From NCBI RefSeq assembly GCF_029168945.1, contig NC_083603.1:34445396-34509395 (forward strand): a DNA stretch of 64,000 nucleotides, read 5' to 3'. The notes beneath the pieces were generated by a model. It was not told the origin of the DNA. It searched no databases and worked only from the letters and a program-made list of their open reading frames with translations. How positions within the stretch are numbered: position 1 is the first letter of the stretch; every line of letters begins with the position of its first letter. The position numbers and the translations under genes are program-made. The DNA comes from Cannabis sativa. Its lineage: Eukaryota; Streptophyta; Magnoliopsida; Rosales; Cannabaceae. Below are positions 12,354 to 24,049 of the stretch, piece after piece.

Positions 12354-12550
12354 TGAAAATTATATACTACTGCACATTGAAAAATCATATCATTGTATTT
12401 TAACAAAATGTGTCAAAAAAACTAAATATATGTATCTACACAACAAAGCAACACACATACAATAAAAAAAATTATGAGGAAGAAACTAAGAATATACACC
12501 ATAAAGAAATACAACATGAATAAGAAACAACTGTTGAACAAAAAAATATT
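12354..12550. other. AT-rich spacer, nothing recognised
   Basis: About 200 bases between the copia 3' LTR and a CACTA-like terminus. A-rich, no frame and no repeats noted. Confidence 0.5.
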
Positions 12551-12690
12551 GACTACTATAAAAAGAGGCATTCGCGATGGTCTTCAAAATGTTTTTTTAG
12601 GGGACTGTTACTAATAAATTTATATGACTTTTTTACACTGTCGGGAAAAATTGGGTATTTCTAACAGTTTAGAAAACTCATTATGGAAAT
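12551..12690 (+). mobile_element. Possible CACTA-type terminus fragment
   Basis: GACTACTATAAAAAGAGGC followed by ATTCGCGATGG resembles the CACTA-family terminal CACTACAAGAAAAGAGGC...GCGACGG with one change in the first base. No matching opposite end was found, so only a fragment is claimed. Confidence 0.4.
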
Positions 12691-13345
12691 AGGTGGAAGT
12701 GATGTAATTAGTGCGATACCGACCCTACGACGGTGTTACTAAGTTAAGTCATGGAATCTGAAACAATGGTTACACTCATAAGGTGCAACTAAGCTTCCAT
12801 GTGGTTAATTGTTAATTTGACCAAAAAGCGATACATACTTTATAAATTGAAAAGGAAATATGAGGTTTAAGTTCAAAAATTATAAAGATGAGATTAGTCT
12901 CATAGGCTCAATGAAATTGACTCGATACCGATCCTTCGACAGCGATCAATTGTCAAAGAATTTTCTCGTAGAATAACTTAAATAATTTTTTATGTATTTT
13001 ACCTGTATGCGTTCATGCATCACGTTTACAGTCATTTCAAAGGGATATTTTTAATTTTAAAGTATAATCATCATGTCATCCTTATTTACTTTAGTCATGT
13101 CTACTATGCTAAATCCTATTACTGCTTTATTGGCTTTTGAAAAACTAAATGGTGAGAATTTCTTGAAATATAATTCTTATCTGAATTTGATGTTGGTTTG
13201 TGAAAACTACAAATTTTTCCTAACTGATGATCGTCTTGAGGAGTCCACTGCCAATGTCCCGAATATTTGAACAGATATGATACTTGGATTCAATCCAACA
13301 ACAAGGCTAAATGCTTCATTCTTGTTAACCTAAACGATGTTCTAC
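12691..13345 (+). pseudogene. gag: Copia leader and gag N-terminus fragment
   Basis: From the ATG at 13073 the frame reads MSSLFTLVMSTMLNPITALL, then EKLNGENFLKYNSYLNLML and VCENYKFFLT, a copia gag N-terminus (DUF4219/UBN2-type). After a stop at 13268 another frame continues with YDTWIQSNNKAKCF. It is cut off at 13345 by the CACTA terminus. Upstream, GATACCGA(C/T)CCT(A/T)CGAC occurs twice (12715 and 12924), an arrangement like the paired motif in the leaders of the two larger copia elements. The lineage differs from them; the LTRs and pol are absent. Confidence 0.75.
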
Positions 13346-14274
13346 CACTACTATAAAATTGATTTTTAGTGACACTCTATAGTGACCCGCACAAAAAGTG
13401 CGTCACTAAATATTTTAGAGAATTTTTAGTGACCTGCATTATAAGACTTTAAAAATTTAACATTGCTAACCCACAATGCGTGTCACTAAAACTATTCTAA
13501 AATTTTAAATTAATTTTTTTATTTTTTATTAAAAAAATAATTAACTATAGCATCACCCAATGCACGTGTGTGAAAAATTTCCCACTCACGCATAAAGGGA
13601 CGTTGATATACTTAAAAAAAATAGAAAAGAGTGTAACATAATTAATTGGGATAAAAGAAAGACCTCCTGGCTAACATAATTAATAGGTGGTTTTATTTCT
13701 CTTAAAACTTAATTAATTAATTAATAAAATTAAATATATCTTTCTTTCTCTTATTATCTAACACAACCCTATATTAAACTAACAAAACCCTAATACTAAC
13801 TTCTCCTCTCTCCTTTCTATCAGTAGCACCTCCTTTCTTTAAAAAAAATTACAGCGCCTCTTTCTTCCTCTCTCTTGTTATTCCAGCTACCCAGTTAAGA
13901 TGGCAAAACTCGACCTCTGATGGTCTAACCTGACAATAAAATGAAGACCCCCACTCCCTTAAAACCTTACATCCATCTTTCTCTTTCTCTAAATTGTATT
14001 GCAAGGTTGGTATTTCCCTCATTTTCTCTCTGAAATGGTATGGTGTTGGTTGTTTGGTGGCACTGAGACAAACTCAGGTATGGCTTTTCTATCTCTCTCT
14101 CACTGTAATGATATCTATTTCCTTATCTGTTGATAATGTTCTCCTTCTTTGTCTCTCTTCTCTGTAGATCATCGACAGAGGGGCTTGCTTTGGGGTTTGC
14201 AGAGTTGGCCGGAGTCTAGATTGCAGAGGCAGTGGGTGAGGAGATCGGGATTTACTGGGCTTGAGTTTTGTTTC
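13346..14274 (+). mobile_element. CACTA transposon terminus with subterminal repeats
   Basis: Begins CACTACTATAAAATTG, a CACTA terminal inverted repeat, immediately after the interrupted gag. Subterminal copies of TTAGTGAC and GTCACTAAA in both directions fill the first 150 bases (13364-13490), typical of En/Spm-like elements. The rest (13740-14270) is pyrimidine-rich and could be a transposon 5' untranslated region, but no transposase is readable. The right part is cut by an LTR at 14275; the other end is not in the window. Confidence 0.65.
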
Positions 14275-14946
14275 TTTTGATGTCGCTTTTAGCCAACAAC
14301 AATGAGTCAATTAATAAGCAATAAGAAATGTAATTAAGATAAGGTAAGAACCAGTGAACAGTAAAGAACACATGATTTTAAAGAGGTTCGGCCCCTTTAG
14401 TTCGGTAATAGCCTACTTTCCTTAGATTGTATTAACTTGAGAATAAAGAATACAATATTTTCTCGCTCAAAGCTCTCACAATAAAATCTTTATGTGTTTT
14501 CTCTTAGATCACTCTGAAGTAATTTTTTCGACCCCTTTTACAGTGAGGATGGATCACTATTTATAGGGCTAAATGTGTGAGGGAAGGTTTCCCTTTTGCT
14601 TACAATATCTATAATTGGTAAGAACATACATTACATATTTAGAATACATAGATTGAGGGATTCGGACAGCTTGCCATATCCCTTTGATACGATCCCAGGA
14701 TTGTATGTGTGCTTCATGACATCAATCTTAAAATAGCTAAGTCTTTATACATTGTTCAGAGAAATGACCTCGTTTGTTGTTCGGATTATCTACCCTTGCC
14801 TTGCTTGGTCAGGTAGACTTTGTCCGTACAGAGGTATACTGAGTCCTATTTGGAATATCCTTTTAGCTAGATGTAGAAAATAATAGCCACGTGTAACCAG
14901 TGTGTGTTTCCACGTCATAGTACAAAAAATGGGATAACATTTAGCC
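14275..14946 (-). repeat. Tat-lineage 3' LTR, copy A
   Basis: In its own direction it starts TGTTATCCCATTTTTTG at 14946 and ends ...GGCTAAAAGCGACATCAAAA at 14275. The end and the R-region words AGTAGGCTATTACC and CGAACCTCT match the LTR at 53506-54152, which gives the left border. A minus-strand TATA box CTATAAATAG lies at about 14557-14566. A polypurine tract adjoins its start, so this is a 3' LTR whose internal part lies to the right. Confidence 0.75.
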
Positions 14947-14965
14947 CCCAAGTTTGCACGTCACT
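14947..14965 (-). other. Polypurine tract, copy A
   Basis: On the minus strand CAAACTTGGGGGCTAAA runs straight into TGTTATCCC. The same G-rich tract plus TAAA precedes the other two Tat 3' LTRs (31234-31248 plus strand; 61862-61876 minus strand). Confidence 0.75.
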
Positions 14966-15252
14966 TCTAAAGTCACGCGTAGACTTCACTCAGCTCAAGT
15001 CCGTATCAGAACGGGTGGCACGTGTTCGATGTGCCTGTTGGTGATCCGATGTGATTCTGACCAAGAGTCCCTTCAGTATTCGGCTAATTAATGCTCTGAT
15101 TAATTCGTACCTCGAGATACTCCAACAATTCACATGCTTTTGATAGTTACCCTTCTCCAAGTACATGAATGATTTTGATTTCTCAATATTTACTTTTGGG
15201 GGGAAATCGAGGCGTTTGAAATTCGAAATGATTGCACCTTTTCACTAATATG

Positions 15253-15262
15253 CTTATATATA
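15253..15262 (+). promoter_or_regulatory. TATA box of antisense accessory gene, copy A
   Basis: CTTATATATAGGG lies about 310 bases after the polypurine tract and 155 bases before a predicted intron donor, on the strand opposite to the LTR. Copies B and C have a TATA box in the equivalent place. Promoter activity is inferred. Confidence 0.5.
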
Positions 15263-15411
15263 GGGCAAAAAGTCCTAATAAACCACTTTTAGCATTTTTC
15301 TTGTTTAGTGAGTTCAGAGCAAAAACATCTTCATTCTCTCAAATCCTTTGTGGAATTTCCAGAAGGAGTCGATCAACGTCATCCGAGCAACCTCAAAGCT
15401 TCGAACAGTGA

Positions 15412-15795
15412 GTAAGTTTCTCATCTTTTTCTCCCTTAATGTTTGAATCTTCAATTTTCTGGGTTTCTTTCGTAGAAAATTCAATAGTCTTGACTTGTTC
15501 TAGGAAAACTGTAGAGAATCTAAGTTTAGAAATATGAAACTTTGACTGTAATTGATCATATAACTTGATTGTTGGGGCATTCAGACTTTAACTTCATGAT
15601 ATTCGCTTCTAACTTTGCCCATTCGGGGTTTAGTGAAGATCAACCCTTAAATTGAGATTTTGAAATTCTAGGTTATGAACCTAAATCACGCGAAATTCTC
15701 CTCTTTTTAATCTTTTGATTGGACCTGTTCTGTATTTTTTGCTTTTTTTGTTTCATATCCTGGCCAAATACTCATCTTGTGTCTTATCTTTGTAG
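15412..15795 (+). other. Predicted 5'-UTR intron, copy A
   Basis: Donor AG|GTAAG-like sequence at 15410-15416 (GAGTAAGTTTC) and acceptor TTTGTAG ending at 15795, followed directly by ATG at 15796. The interior is T-rich, as plant introns are. Comparable donor-acceptor pairs of 464 and about 413 bases occur in copies C and B. Confidence 0.5.
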
Positions 15796-16723
15796 ATGAA
15801 CCCTGGTGAGTTTTGAGGAGGAGAAAATCATATCGACTAAGATCTTCTCCAACTTTTGTACGAGGACCAACCTCGTCTTTGCGCTAGTCCGTCCTCCTCA
15901 AGTGACGGACACCTTCCTTGGAACCCAAGGTGCAACACCACTTCTATTCCGAGTAGATCGCAGGTGAAGGCTACAGGCAATTCATTTGGAAACTCAAGAA
16001 GGGGTGGAGACGTTACTTCGCATCCAACTGGACATATATCGTCCGACCAGACTTAGTTGATACGATCCCTGTAGGCCGTCCATGTTTTGGTGCCTTTGGC
16101 ATTCCCATTGCCACTTCTGTCGTGACTGTTGCACGAAATACCAACCAACCACCGTCCAGAGATAGGATGATGGCTGGTACAAAATAAACTATGCGAAAGA
16201 TTGCTGCGACTGACCCTTACGTGGCTCGGTATGCCACAATGCCGAGCGCTGGACCCCGCCTGCTGTTGAGGAGGAGGATAATGAGGGGGATGTTGAAGTC
16301 CAAGAAATACATGATCAGGGCGAGGTCCGTCCTGATAGTCCCTTTGAGGTCGAGGAGGGAGGAGTTGCTCGGCCTTTATGCTTTGGAGGTTACAATGAGG
16401 TAGGGGAACCAGTGTCTGAGGCTGGTGACGTCTTGGAAGAAGGTGATGATTACGTCACTGAGAAGTACGTCGAGGTGGTTCCTCAAAGGAGGCAAGGTGC
16501 TTTTAGAGCTCGATGGGTATCTCCTATGTCCATTGTAACCCAGTCTCAATTGAGGAGTTTCGAGACGGATGGATACATGGGCGGTGTTGAATGCTTCTTC
16601 CGTTCTCCAAATCACCAGGCAACTAGTCCAAGAGAGGGATTCTGCGCCTGGTCGGGTGCCCATACCAAGCAGGGTGTGATGCTGCCCTTGCATTCGTACT
16701 TCAAGATTTTCCCTAGTTTTGCG
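15796..16723 (+). pseudogene. Tat antisense accessory ORF, copy A, N-terminal part
   Basis: Starts at the ATG after the predicted intron, but that frame stops after six codons, and reading continues only by changing frame. At 15965-16184 one frame reads coherently (for example WKLKKGWRRYFASNWTYIVR and CFGAFGIPIATSVVTVAR); I do not recognise it. From about 16260 an acidic linker leads into TQSQLRSFETDGYMGG and then FCAWSGAHTKQGVMLPLHSY, which parallels the start of the PF04195-like (putative gypsy-type transposon) domain in copies B and C. It breaks off at a stop at 16723, where copy B begins in the opposite direction. Function of this ORF family is unknown; it is accessory to Tat elements. 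Confidence 0.6.
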
Positions 16724-16726
16724 TAG

Positions 16727-19725
16727 GTCTTCTTAAAGAGACGCCACTCTTGATTGAATCTTTCTTTTAGCTTCGACCTTGTGGTCCTCATATAACGTCC
16801 AGTACTTGGCACTAATTTCTTTTTCCCTTAAAGTCTACATGGTGTCGCACTTGTCTTGGGCCTTCTTGATATCAAGTGCAGCTTGAGTTTTAAGCCATTC
16901 TGCCTCAGTACACATGGCACCATTCTTGGCTATCAAAGATTGGATCCTAGAACAGAGCTGACCCAAGTCAATGGTGATATTCCCACTTCCTTGGCAGTCC
17001 TTTTCGCAAATAAGGCCATATGGGATAACACAAATATAGTTAGATGATCCCCCATAACCAAACAACAACACTAATGATACCTAAAGATTAGAACTTACTC
17101 CTACTGCCTGCTGTTTGGTGGCCACAGACAGAGTATATGGGTCTAGACTTAATCTCGCTCATGCTTGTGCCCACACAGTCCAGTATCTTCGCAGTGTAAA
17201 GAGCCACTACTCAACTAACCTTAGGAACCAAGTTTTGGCTTATAGTTGCAACGTCTAGTACTAGATCTAGTGATGAGGGATGATGGATCCATTCTGAGAT
17301 CTCAGCTATCTTCACGAAAGATAGTTTGGGTGGCCCTTCTTTGTAGGACTACTTATTACTTCTCATGATATCTCTAGAAGGTGATAGTAGATTCGCCTAC
17401 CTTGGTATGATAATTATGGCCAAGGACAGCTAGCCTCATGGGGAATGAAAAGCCCAAAAATTTTTTACCCAAAGTTATGCTTGGTCTAGGAGGTGGATCG
17501 GTGGGTGTGGGCCTCAGAGGTTGTTGTCCTATTGAATTTAGAGGTACTGACTGTTGTACTTGAGTTGGAGTACATTGGGATGGAACTATTTGCAGCTGTT
17601 AAGGTGATGTAGTTAGTTGTTGTTGTTGTGGTAGAAATTGTTGTTGCTGTTGTGGTGGTGGAAGTTGTTGTCGTTGTTGTTGCTGGTGTTGTTGTTGCTA
17701 TTATTGTTGTTGTTGTTGTTGTTGTTGTGATGGTGATAGTGTTGTAGATGATGGATAGGATAAAGTTGGAGTTGAGAGCTTTGCCTTTCTATCACCTTGG
17801 CTCGAGGAAGTAGTCGACCCTTTGCATTTGGGTTTGACAGGGGCATTCTTTGCGGAAAGGACAAGCCCTTCTAAGATGTTGTCAGAACCTTTTACACTCA
17901 TTGGAATGTCAAAAATTGCTCCCCTCTTAGGAGGAGTTTCCCTCAAGGCTTGCTCCCGCAAAGGAACTGGAACTTCGGACGCCTCCTAGAAGGTGGTAGA
18001 AGTTTTCTCCACACCTACGGCAGCCGAAGAACTCGAGATCGTATAGTTGACCTTTGTGGGAGGAGCAATTTCCCAGATGTCTAATGATGAGGAGGTTGAG
18101 GGAGGATGTGGTTTTTGGGCCCTAGAGGCCTGAGATTTGATCTTTCCCTTCCCTTTCTCTTGGGTGCGTCTAGCCTTGGCCAAGGTGGTAGTAATCTTGC
18201 TGCTTAAGGACTTTAACATCCCGGACTCCGGAGTATCTACACAGATAACTACAATATAAGCAACAAGGAACCACATACCCAACTAAAGCAAATAATAGGG
18301 CGATTGTAAAGCAGCAAAATCCACTAAGAAGACTTGTGTGTGGGTGCAACCATTTAGTGAGCTGCTATAAGGTTACCCACGAGCAAAAGAAATTATGTAT
18401 CCTTGATCAAGGAAGCTACTATATTCCCTGAAATTTGGCAATGACATGACAATGAAAGGATCCACCCTAACATTATCTAAAGATGTCCCTGAATTACTAG
18501 GGCTCCTAACAATTTGGTTACTCTGTATATATAATCTTTCATGGGATATCTGTGGTGGTCTAAACTCAAAAAGTATTTATCAAATCCTCCCTGATTCTCC
18601 CAAGAAATGCGGTAAACGTTGGGGGTACGGAGGATGCAGAAGGGGCTATTACATCTTCCTGAAGTGCTGGCTCTCAGAGATTTCCTCCTCCTCAAATAGG
18701 GGATTAGGATGACGTATCAGCCAGTCAAGCTCCAAGAGTTCATCTTCTTTAGCTTCCTTAGGGATAACGACGGCAAGATTAGTCGCGATGGCTCCTTTCA
18801 CCTCTTTTGAAGCCGGCGTTGCCCATAGAGGTTGACAGGACTGATATTCTTGAAAATCACAATCAAGATAAACCTACGAAGTTCAATTGTAACCAATCCT
18901 CGACCTTTAACTACTACCCAGAAAAGACCTTGTATTGACTTCTTTCTTGGCTATTTTTCCAGTTTTAGCACTTTGGGAGGGAAGTTCTAGTAAATATACA
19001 AGCATCTGCAAGTCATTTAAAACAAAGAAAATTTGAAAAATAAAATTAAGGTTGAGTGACAATAGTACGCGGTAGCTGGAAGTTCAGTTGAAGGAAAGGC
19101 ACCCTTTTATGGGGAACCTAGAGGAAAAGAACTAGTATGCCCGAAGATCATGAGTACAATCCATATGGCTGACTAGGCAGTAGGAGTCTGGGTGCTTGTC
19201 CAACCTGAAGAAGCCCAACTTCTTCTTGTTTGTCCTCATAAGATTAGCCTTTACACTGTAGAAGTTAAGGACCTCTTCAGGGGAAGGTACCTCCAACTTG
19301 TTCATCTTACAAAAGACATACCACCCAGCCAAGAGCCTATGCAATGAAAGGATTAGCTAGAAAGGAGCTATCCTAATTTTGGCAATTAGATGCACGAAGT
19401 AGGTTCTCAAGGGAAGATGAGCACCGTTAGAAATGTGGGACAAGCTTTAAGCGTTGAATCCCTCTATGCTAGTGTAAGTTGATTCTATTGTGGCAGACAG
19501 TCTATGCCACATCAATCCAGAAACGTTGTGAAGACCAGTGCTGTCAGCATAGGCCTGCAACATCCCATAAGACCGAAAGCAGTTGGCTTTTAGATCCATC
19601 TCCCAGACGGATTCGGTGTAAGCCTGTGCGACTGCGGGTGTCTTGGCCCTCCTTTCTCCTTTGGCCTTTGCGGAGGGTCCTTTCTTCATAGTAGGTTCAT
19701 CCTCTGGGACATTTTCTAGAGTCAT
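16727..19725 (-). pseudogene. Tat antisense accessory ORF, copy B, with PF04195-like domain
   Basis: Starts at ATG 19725 just after a predicted acceptor (TCTACACAG). Order of readable parts: a basic N-terminus (MTLENVPEDEPTMKKG), then NGAHLPLRTYFVHLIAKI and RLLAGWYVFCKMNKLEVPSP, with KKLGFFRLDK and FFSSRF, which together match the PF04195-like fold seen in copy C. Next comes a Ser/Pro/Lys-rich linker, a Gln/Asn-rich run from a CAA microsatellite (17615-17740), and a charged, coiled-coil-like C-terminus (EAEWLKTQAALDIKKAQDKC, KYWTLYEDHKVEAKRKIQS). Stops at about 19450 and 19132 and frame changes show it is dead. Internal introns are possible (acceptor near 18232). Its upstream intron holds the copia insertion 20035-30483. 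Confidence 0.65.
17615..17740. repeat. GTT/CAA trinucleotide microsatellite
   Basis: Imperfect GTT repeats with interruptions (GCT, GGT, ATT). On the minus strand they encode glutamine or asparagine runs inside the accessory ORF, depending on frame. Confidence 0.85.
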
Positions 19726-20029
19726 CCTGTGTAGAGGAATTTCAACGGGAACCACAGACTGGCTACCTTTTGCTGGAGATTCCCACATTGCCCATTTCTA
19801 CTAGCACAAAAACGAAGTGAAAAGTGAGCTTCTTGAAGCAGCTGATTAATAAAAAGAAAAACCTCCAAACAGGTACCCCAATTGAACAAATCCCATGGTC
19901 TACAAACATACAAGCACTTATTGAATCTAAGATGATCAAAAAGAAACATGTAGAGACGACATTGTTCGCTTTTATGACAATTCAATTCTCAAACAGATTT
20001 TTTCTTGAAACTGCAAAATTTCCTTCACA

Positions 20030-20034
20030 TATTC
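20030..20034. repeat. Target site duplication TATTC, left
   Basis: TATTC here and again at 30484-30488 flank the copia element exactly at its TATTGG...CCAACA termini. A 5-bp duplication is the normal footprint of copia integration. Confidence 0.8.
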
Positions 20035-20209
20035 TATTGGAATATATTCTACCATGATCTAGATTTACTACCATGTATGTTATTTAACATCCTAAAAAGA
20101 AATTTCTAAAATAATGTAAATAAACACATATAAAGTTTAGGAAACCTTACAGTGGGTGAAGCGGAATATTAATGGCTCCTTCCACTCAGATCTTTAACCC
20201 TTGTATCCT
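20035..20209 (-). repeat. Third LTR, 3'-terminal fragment
   Basis: Corresponds to 28651-28823 of the intact LTR (same GTAGTAAATC..., CAGTGGGTG..., GGCTCCTTCCACT words). It is joined at about 20209 to leader sequence (GAACGAGGGTG, as at 28315-28325). Its terminus reads TATTGG instead of TGTTGG. Confidence 0.8.
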
Positions 20210-20548
20210 GAACGAGGGTGCTGTCCCAGCGTGTCCCAATGTCCGCGCGCGCACACGTGTGCATCCAATTTCACATGTTTTCATCCAAATTCAAAAAATC
20301 ATAACTAATTCATAAAAAAAAATCCAAATTAGGTTCTGTAAAAGTCTAAATTCATTAATTTTTCGTCTACTTTCCAGTAAAAATATTTCCAGAACGAAAT
20401 AAAAAATATTTTTACAACATATATTGCGATTTCCAAACAATCGTCATATAAGCACATAAACCATCATGAAACCGTCCCAATCAACACAAAACATCGTTTT
20501 AATTCATATTTCATGAAAGTAAATCATTACCATGGAACTGAGGCCAGT
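20210..20548 (-). other. Duplicated primer site and leader start
   Basis: Repeats 28310-28650: primer site variant TGGCCTCAGTTC at 20535-20546, the GCACACGTGTGC palindrome and GTCCGCGCGC stretch, and the intervening AT-rich leader. Its presence after the 3' LTR is abnormal and marks recombination. Confidence 0.8.
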
Positions 20549-22133
20549 TGTTGGAATATGTTTTACCAGGATCTAGAGTTATTACCATGTATGTTATTTA
20601 ACATCCTAAATATGAATTTCGAAAATAATAAAAGGAGAAGGCTGAGGAAAATTTTACTGAAGCTGAAATTTCATCATCTTTAAGTGTGAGCCATCAATAT
20701 CTCTTTATAGGCAACCACCTTTAGGTTAGGATTTATTAGGCATTAAAATATTGAAAAATTAAATGGAAAATCCCTTGCAAGTGGCCAGCCATAGTAAGTG
20801 GGCCCCACTTGGGAATTTTTCCACTTTTGACAATTTTTCCTTATTTTCTCAAAAATGTCAGTTTTTTCCAATTCTAACCACTTAAATGCCAAAACTATTT
20901 ATTTAATAATTAAAATTAATTATCAAATAAAATTGCCATTTAATATATTTATTAATTAGACTTAATAAAGTCTCTTAATTAATCAATAAGACCTAGAATC
21001 TATTTTCTTCACAATTGAGCCATTGCTTAGTGAAAATTCATAAACTAGACATAGTCTAATTTTAGAATTACAATTGGTTAATTAAAATCAATCATTTGAG
21101 TCACACAAGCATTATGGTCTCAACTAGTATGGGGACCACAGGCCTATACAACCGAGCTTCCTAAGCAGAACTAGAATTGACCAAGTAAATTCCCTAACTT
21201 ATTAATTCCTCATTGCATTCACCATAGAACTTGGAATTGCACTCTCAGTCATATAGAACGCGGTCTATATGTTCCACGATATAGATACGCTATAAATATT
21301 TAACCATCGTTCTAATCTCAATAATCAAAGATCCTCTATAGATTATTTACACCGAGTAGGGATAAATTTACCGTTTCACCCCTCAATGTACTTTATCCTT
21401 AAAACACTTAGCTTCCTATAAATGATGTTTCAGTGAGCTAATATAATCACTGAAACAATAGCTCTTCCATTTATCTCTATTAAGCCAAGCTCGAATGAAA
21501 TCATCGTTTCACTTCTATGTCTTGATAGAAGCTATAGATTCCATGTCTATGTTTAGCGCTCCCACTCAATTGCACTATCATGTTCCCAAAATGTAGGTAT
21601 CACCCTGACCAAAATGTATGCTTAACTAACAAATCAAAGAACATGAATAGCACTCCTGAGATTGAACCTAAGCATGTCAGGATTAAGATCTTTTGATCTA
21701 AGATCAAATAGTGATATTGACTTAGAAAGATACAACGATAAGATTATAATATCTTCACCAAGTTCAATATCGGTCCCAGTCCAATGTATACTCCATACAT
21801 CCGAAACTAGCATACTTTGCCAATGTTTTGGAAAGAACATAACACTCATCCAAGGTGTATGTACACTTCATCGTTGATTATCACATCAGTGTAAATCCAG
21901 TGCACTAATGAATCAGGTACTTTGTCTTTTGAGGCATATAATCACAATCACATTCCACTGTGTTGACATCACTGTAATTGTGAATGACTATATGTTCTGG
22001 ACTTATAAGATTTTTTATATATTAAACCATAAACATGAAAACTACATGTAAACATAAATGACGTCTAATCTATCATTGATAAAAAAATAGATTAGATTTA
22101 AATGGGTTTTATTTAGGGCATAAAATCCCAACA
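20549..22133 (-). repeat. Copia LTR (3' or middle) with internal deletion
   Basis: Bounded by TGTTGG at 20549 and CCCAACA at 22133. Compared with 28651-30483 it lacks about 267 bases (those at 28723-28988), joined at GAATTTC|GAAAAT at 20620 with a short TTC overlap. A minus-strand TATA box (TATAAAGAG) is at about 20703-20712. Confidence 0.88.
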
Positions 22134-22146
22134 AACTCCCACTTGC
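22134..22146 (-). other. Polypurine tract of composite copia element
   Basis: Minus strand GCAAGTGGGAGTT immediately before TGTTGGG, identical to the tract at 10437-10449 of the first element. Confidence 0.85.
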
Positions 22147-24049
22147 ACTAACATAAAACAAGTAGTACATTTCAATCAATCTATTGTCTTGTACTCCAGA
22201 TCAAGTGTAGTATATTTGACTCAGCCCAAATTACTGGAACTGTAAGTCTGTGGTAAGCTACTGCTTTTTCCACCATTACTTCCTTTGTGTTCATAAAACA
22301 TTATGCAAATATGCTATGTGCATTACTCATTTAGGGATACTGAATTCTTCACTGCTTATAAAGTGCATATGAATATACAGAAGACTTATCTCTAATTCTA
22401 TTCGCAATGGAATAGAGATAACGCGGTATAGAATTTTTTTCAGTTAAATAACTTTCTAGTGTTTTTGAAACATCAAAGTTATTTATCTTCATTGATGGAG
22501 CTTAAATTATCATAGATGGGTTTTAACACTCTTCTAGAATAATTCCTCCACCCCTGAGTAACCACCATCTCAAAACCTTTATTAGTTGGTGTAGATATAA
22601 GGACTTCTAATATACATCCCTATTGTCTAACATATAGGTCACTTTCAAAAATCATTCTTGACTGTCTCCTTATGTTCCTTGTTTGATTACATCTTACATA
22701 GCTCCCACTCAACAGTAGGAGTCTGGTTAAATTCGTACATAGAAGTACATTTAACCTCTTACTATTGTTTTTCAGGGATATCTTGTTGTGATATATTATC
22801 TTAGTTTGAAACTGTAAGTTCTTTCTACACTAAGTCATCAACATAGAAATCTAGTATTTACATTAATGTAAAATACTTACTTGAGATTAAGTAATCATTA
22901 GAGATGCCCTAAAATATTTCATGAGGATTAGGAATTTTTCCCTAAGTCATTCGAATAGACTATTCAAATATTCTACTATTTTATTCTCAAAATTCTGATA
23001 AATTATTTCTATCCATATGAATGGTTAGATTTACTTTCTCAATTGTATTCTAAATGTTCCTATCACAAGTTTCATCCAAAATAAAGATGGGCTTAGAATT
23101 TTAAAATTCTCCCACTCAAATAAGGTACTGTGATTATGTGTACAAGAACTTTTATTGGTATCAATTTCTATTACAACAGTAGATATTAATTGGAACAAAA
23201 AATTAAGATCAAGAATAAGTTCTAAAAATTTTCCTAATTTGTTCATTATATTACATCCATGTTTAATCAAAAAAAATATGTGTGGCATAGAGATACTGTG
23301 GTGTATTGAGTATAGTCTAGAGTTCAAAATGAACTACATATATCAATAGCTTAATCCACCCCTAAGAGATATAGAGATCATGTGGAGTTATGAATGTAAT
23401 CCAGAGTTCAATAGATATAAAAGATCGTTGAACTGCATATTATTCTTAACTTTTCCACCCCTATTAGATCAAAAAATCTTTTTATTAAATAAAATCTTAA
23501 TAATTGTTTCACAATTAAAAATTATTCATAAACATACAATTAAAATTCTAAAGTGTTTATGTGGTAGTATCTCTTTGCAGAGTTTAATATACCATAGAAT
23601 TTGTATCAATAATAAAACACAAACACGTACAAACATTATAAACATATAAATATAATTGGTATAGGCATATAAAAGATAAAGTAAATGAAGCTCAATTCAT
23701 AAATGCAATTCATTTCCAAAAGAAAAAACTTTATTATAAAATTCTCCAAAATAAAACGAATTGTCTGTAATAATATGAAAAATAGGGAATAAAAATCCCA
23801 AACCAATTATTGAAATCCAAATTTTTCTTAAATTAAAATAATTAATTCAAAAATTATAATAAAATAGAAGATTCTGAGCTTCATCTTCAATCTTGAACTA
23901 TCTTCACCCATCTATCCAACCATCCGACTCAACTCGCTAGGATAGCAATCCAAGTTCAAACAGCTGGAGCTGAAATAAGAAGAAAAGAATAAACATGGGT
24001 AGTAGGTCAAGAATTAATAACCCAAGGGGATAATAATTCTCTAAAACAC
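22147..24049 (-). other. Residual internal region after gag, pol not readable
   Basis: About 1.9 kb where 3.5-4 kb of pol would be expected. Words such as GGGGTGGAG (minus strand, near 22551, 23355 and 23455) echo positions in the wrecked pol of the first element, so scattered pol remnants probably remain. No protein domain can be read. Confidence 0.5.

Noticed and set aside
2455..12375. AAATTATATA-like words on both sides of the first copia element as a target duplication
   Set aside because: They do not adjoin the LTR ends and the similarity is expected in AT-rich DNA; the right LTR terminus is damaged.
17613..17961. Gln-, Asn- and His-rich frames
   Set aside because: Different phases of one GTT microsatellite within the accessory ORF; not separate genes.
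19005..19068. Possible 64-base intron in accessory ORF B
   Set aside because: Shorter than usual plant introns, and no equivalent is present in copy C.
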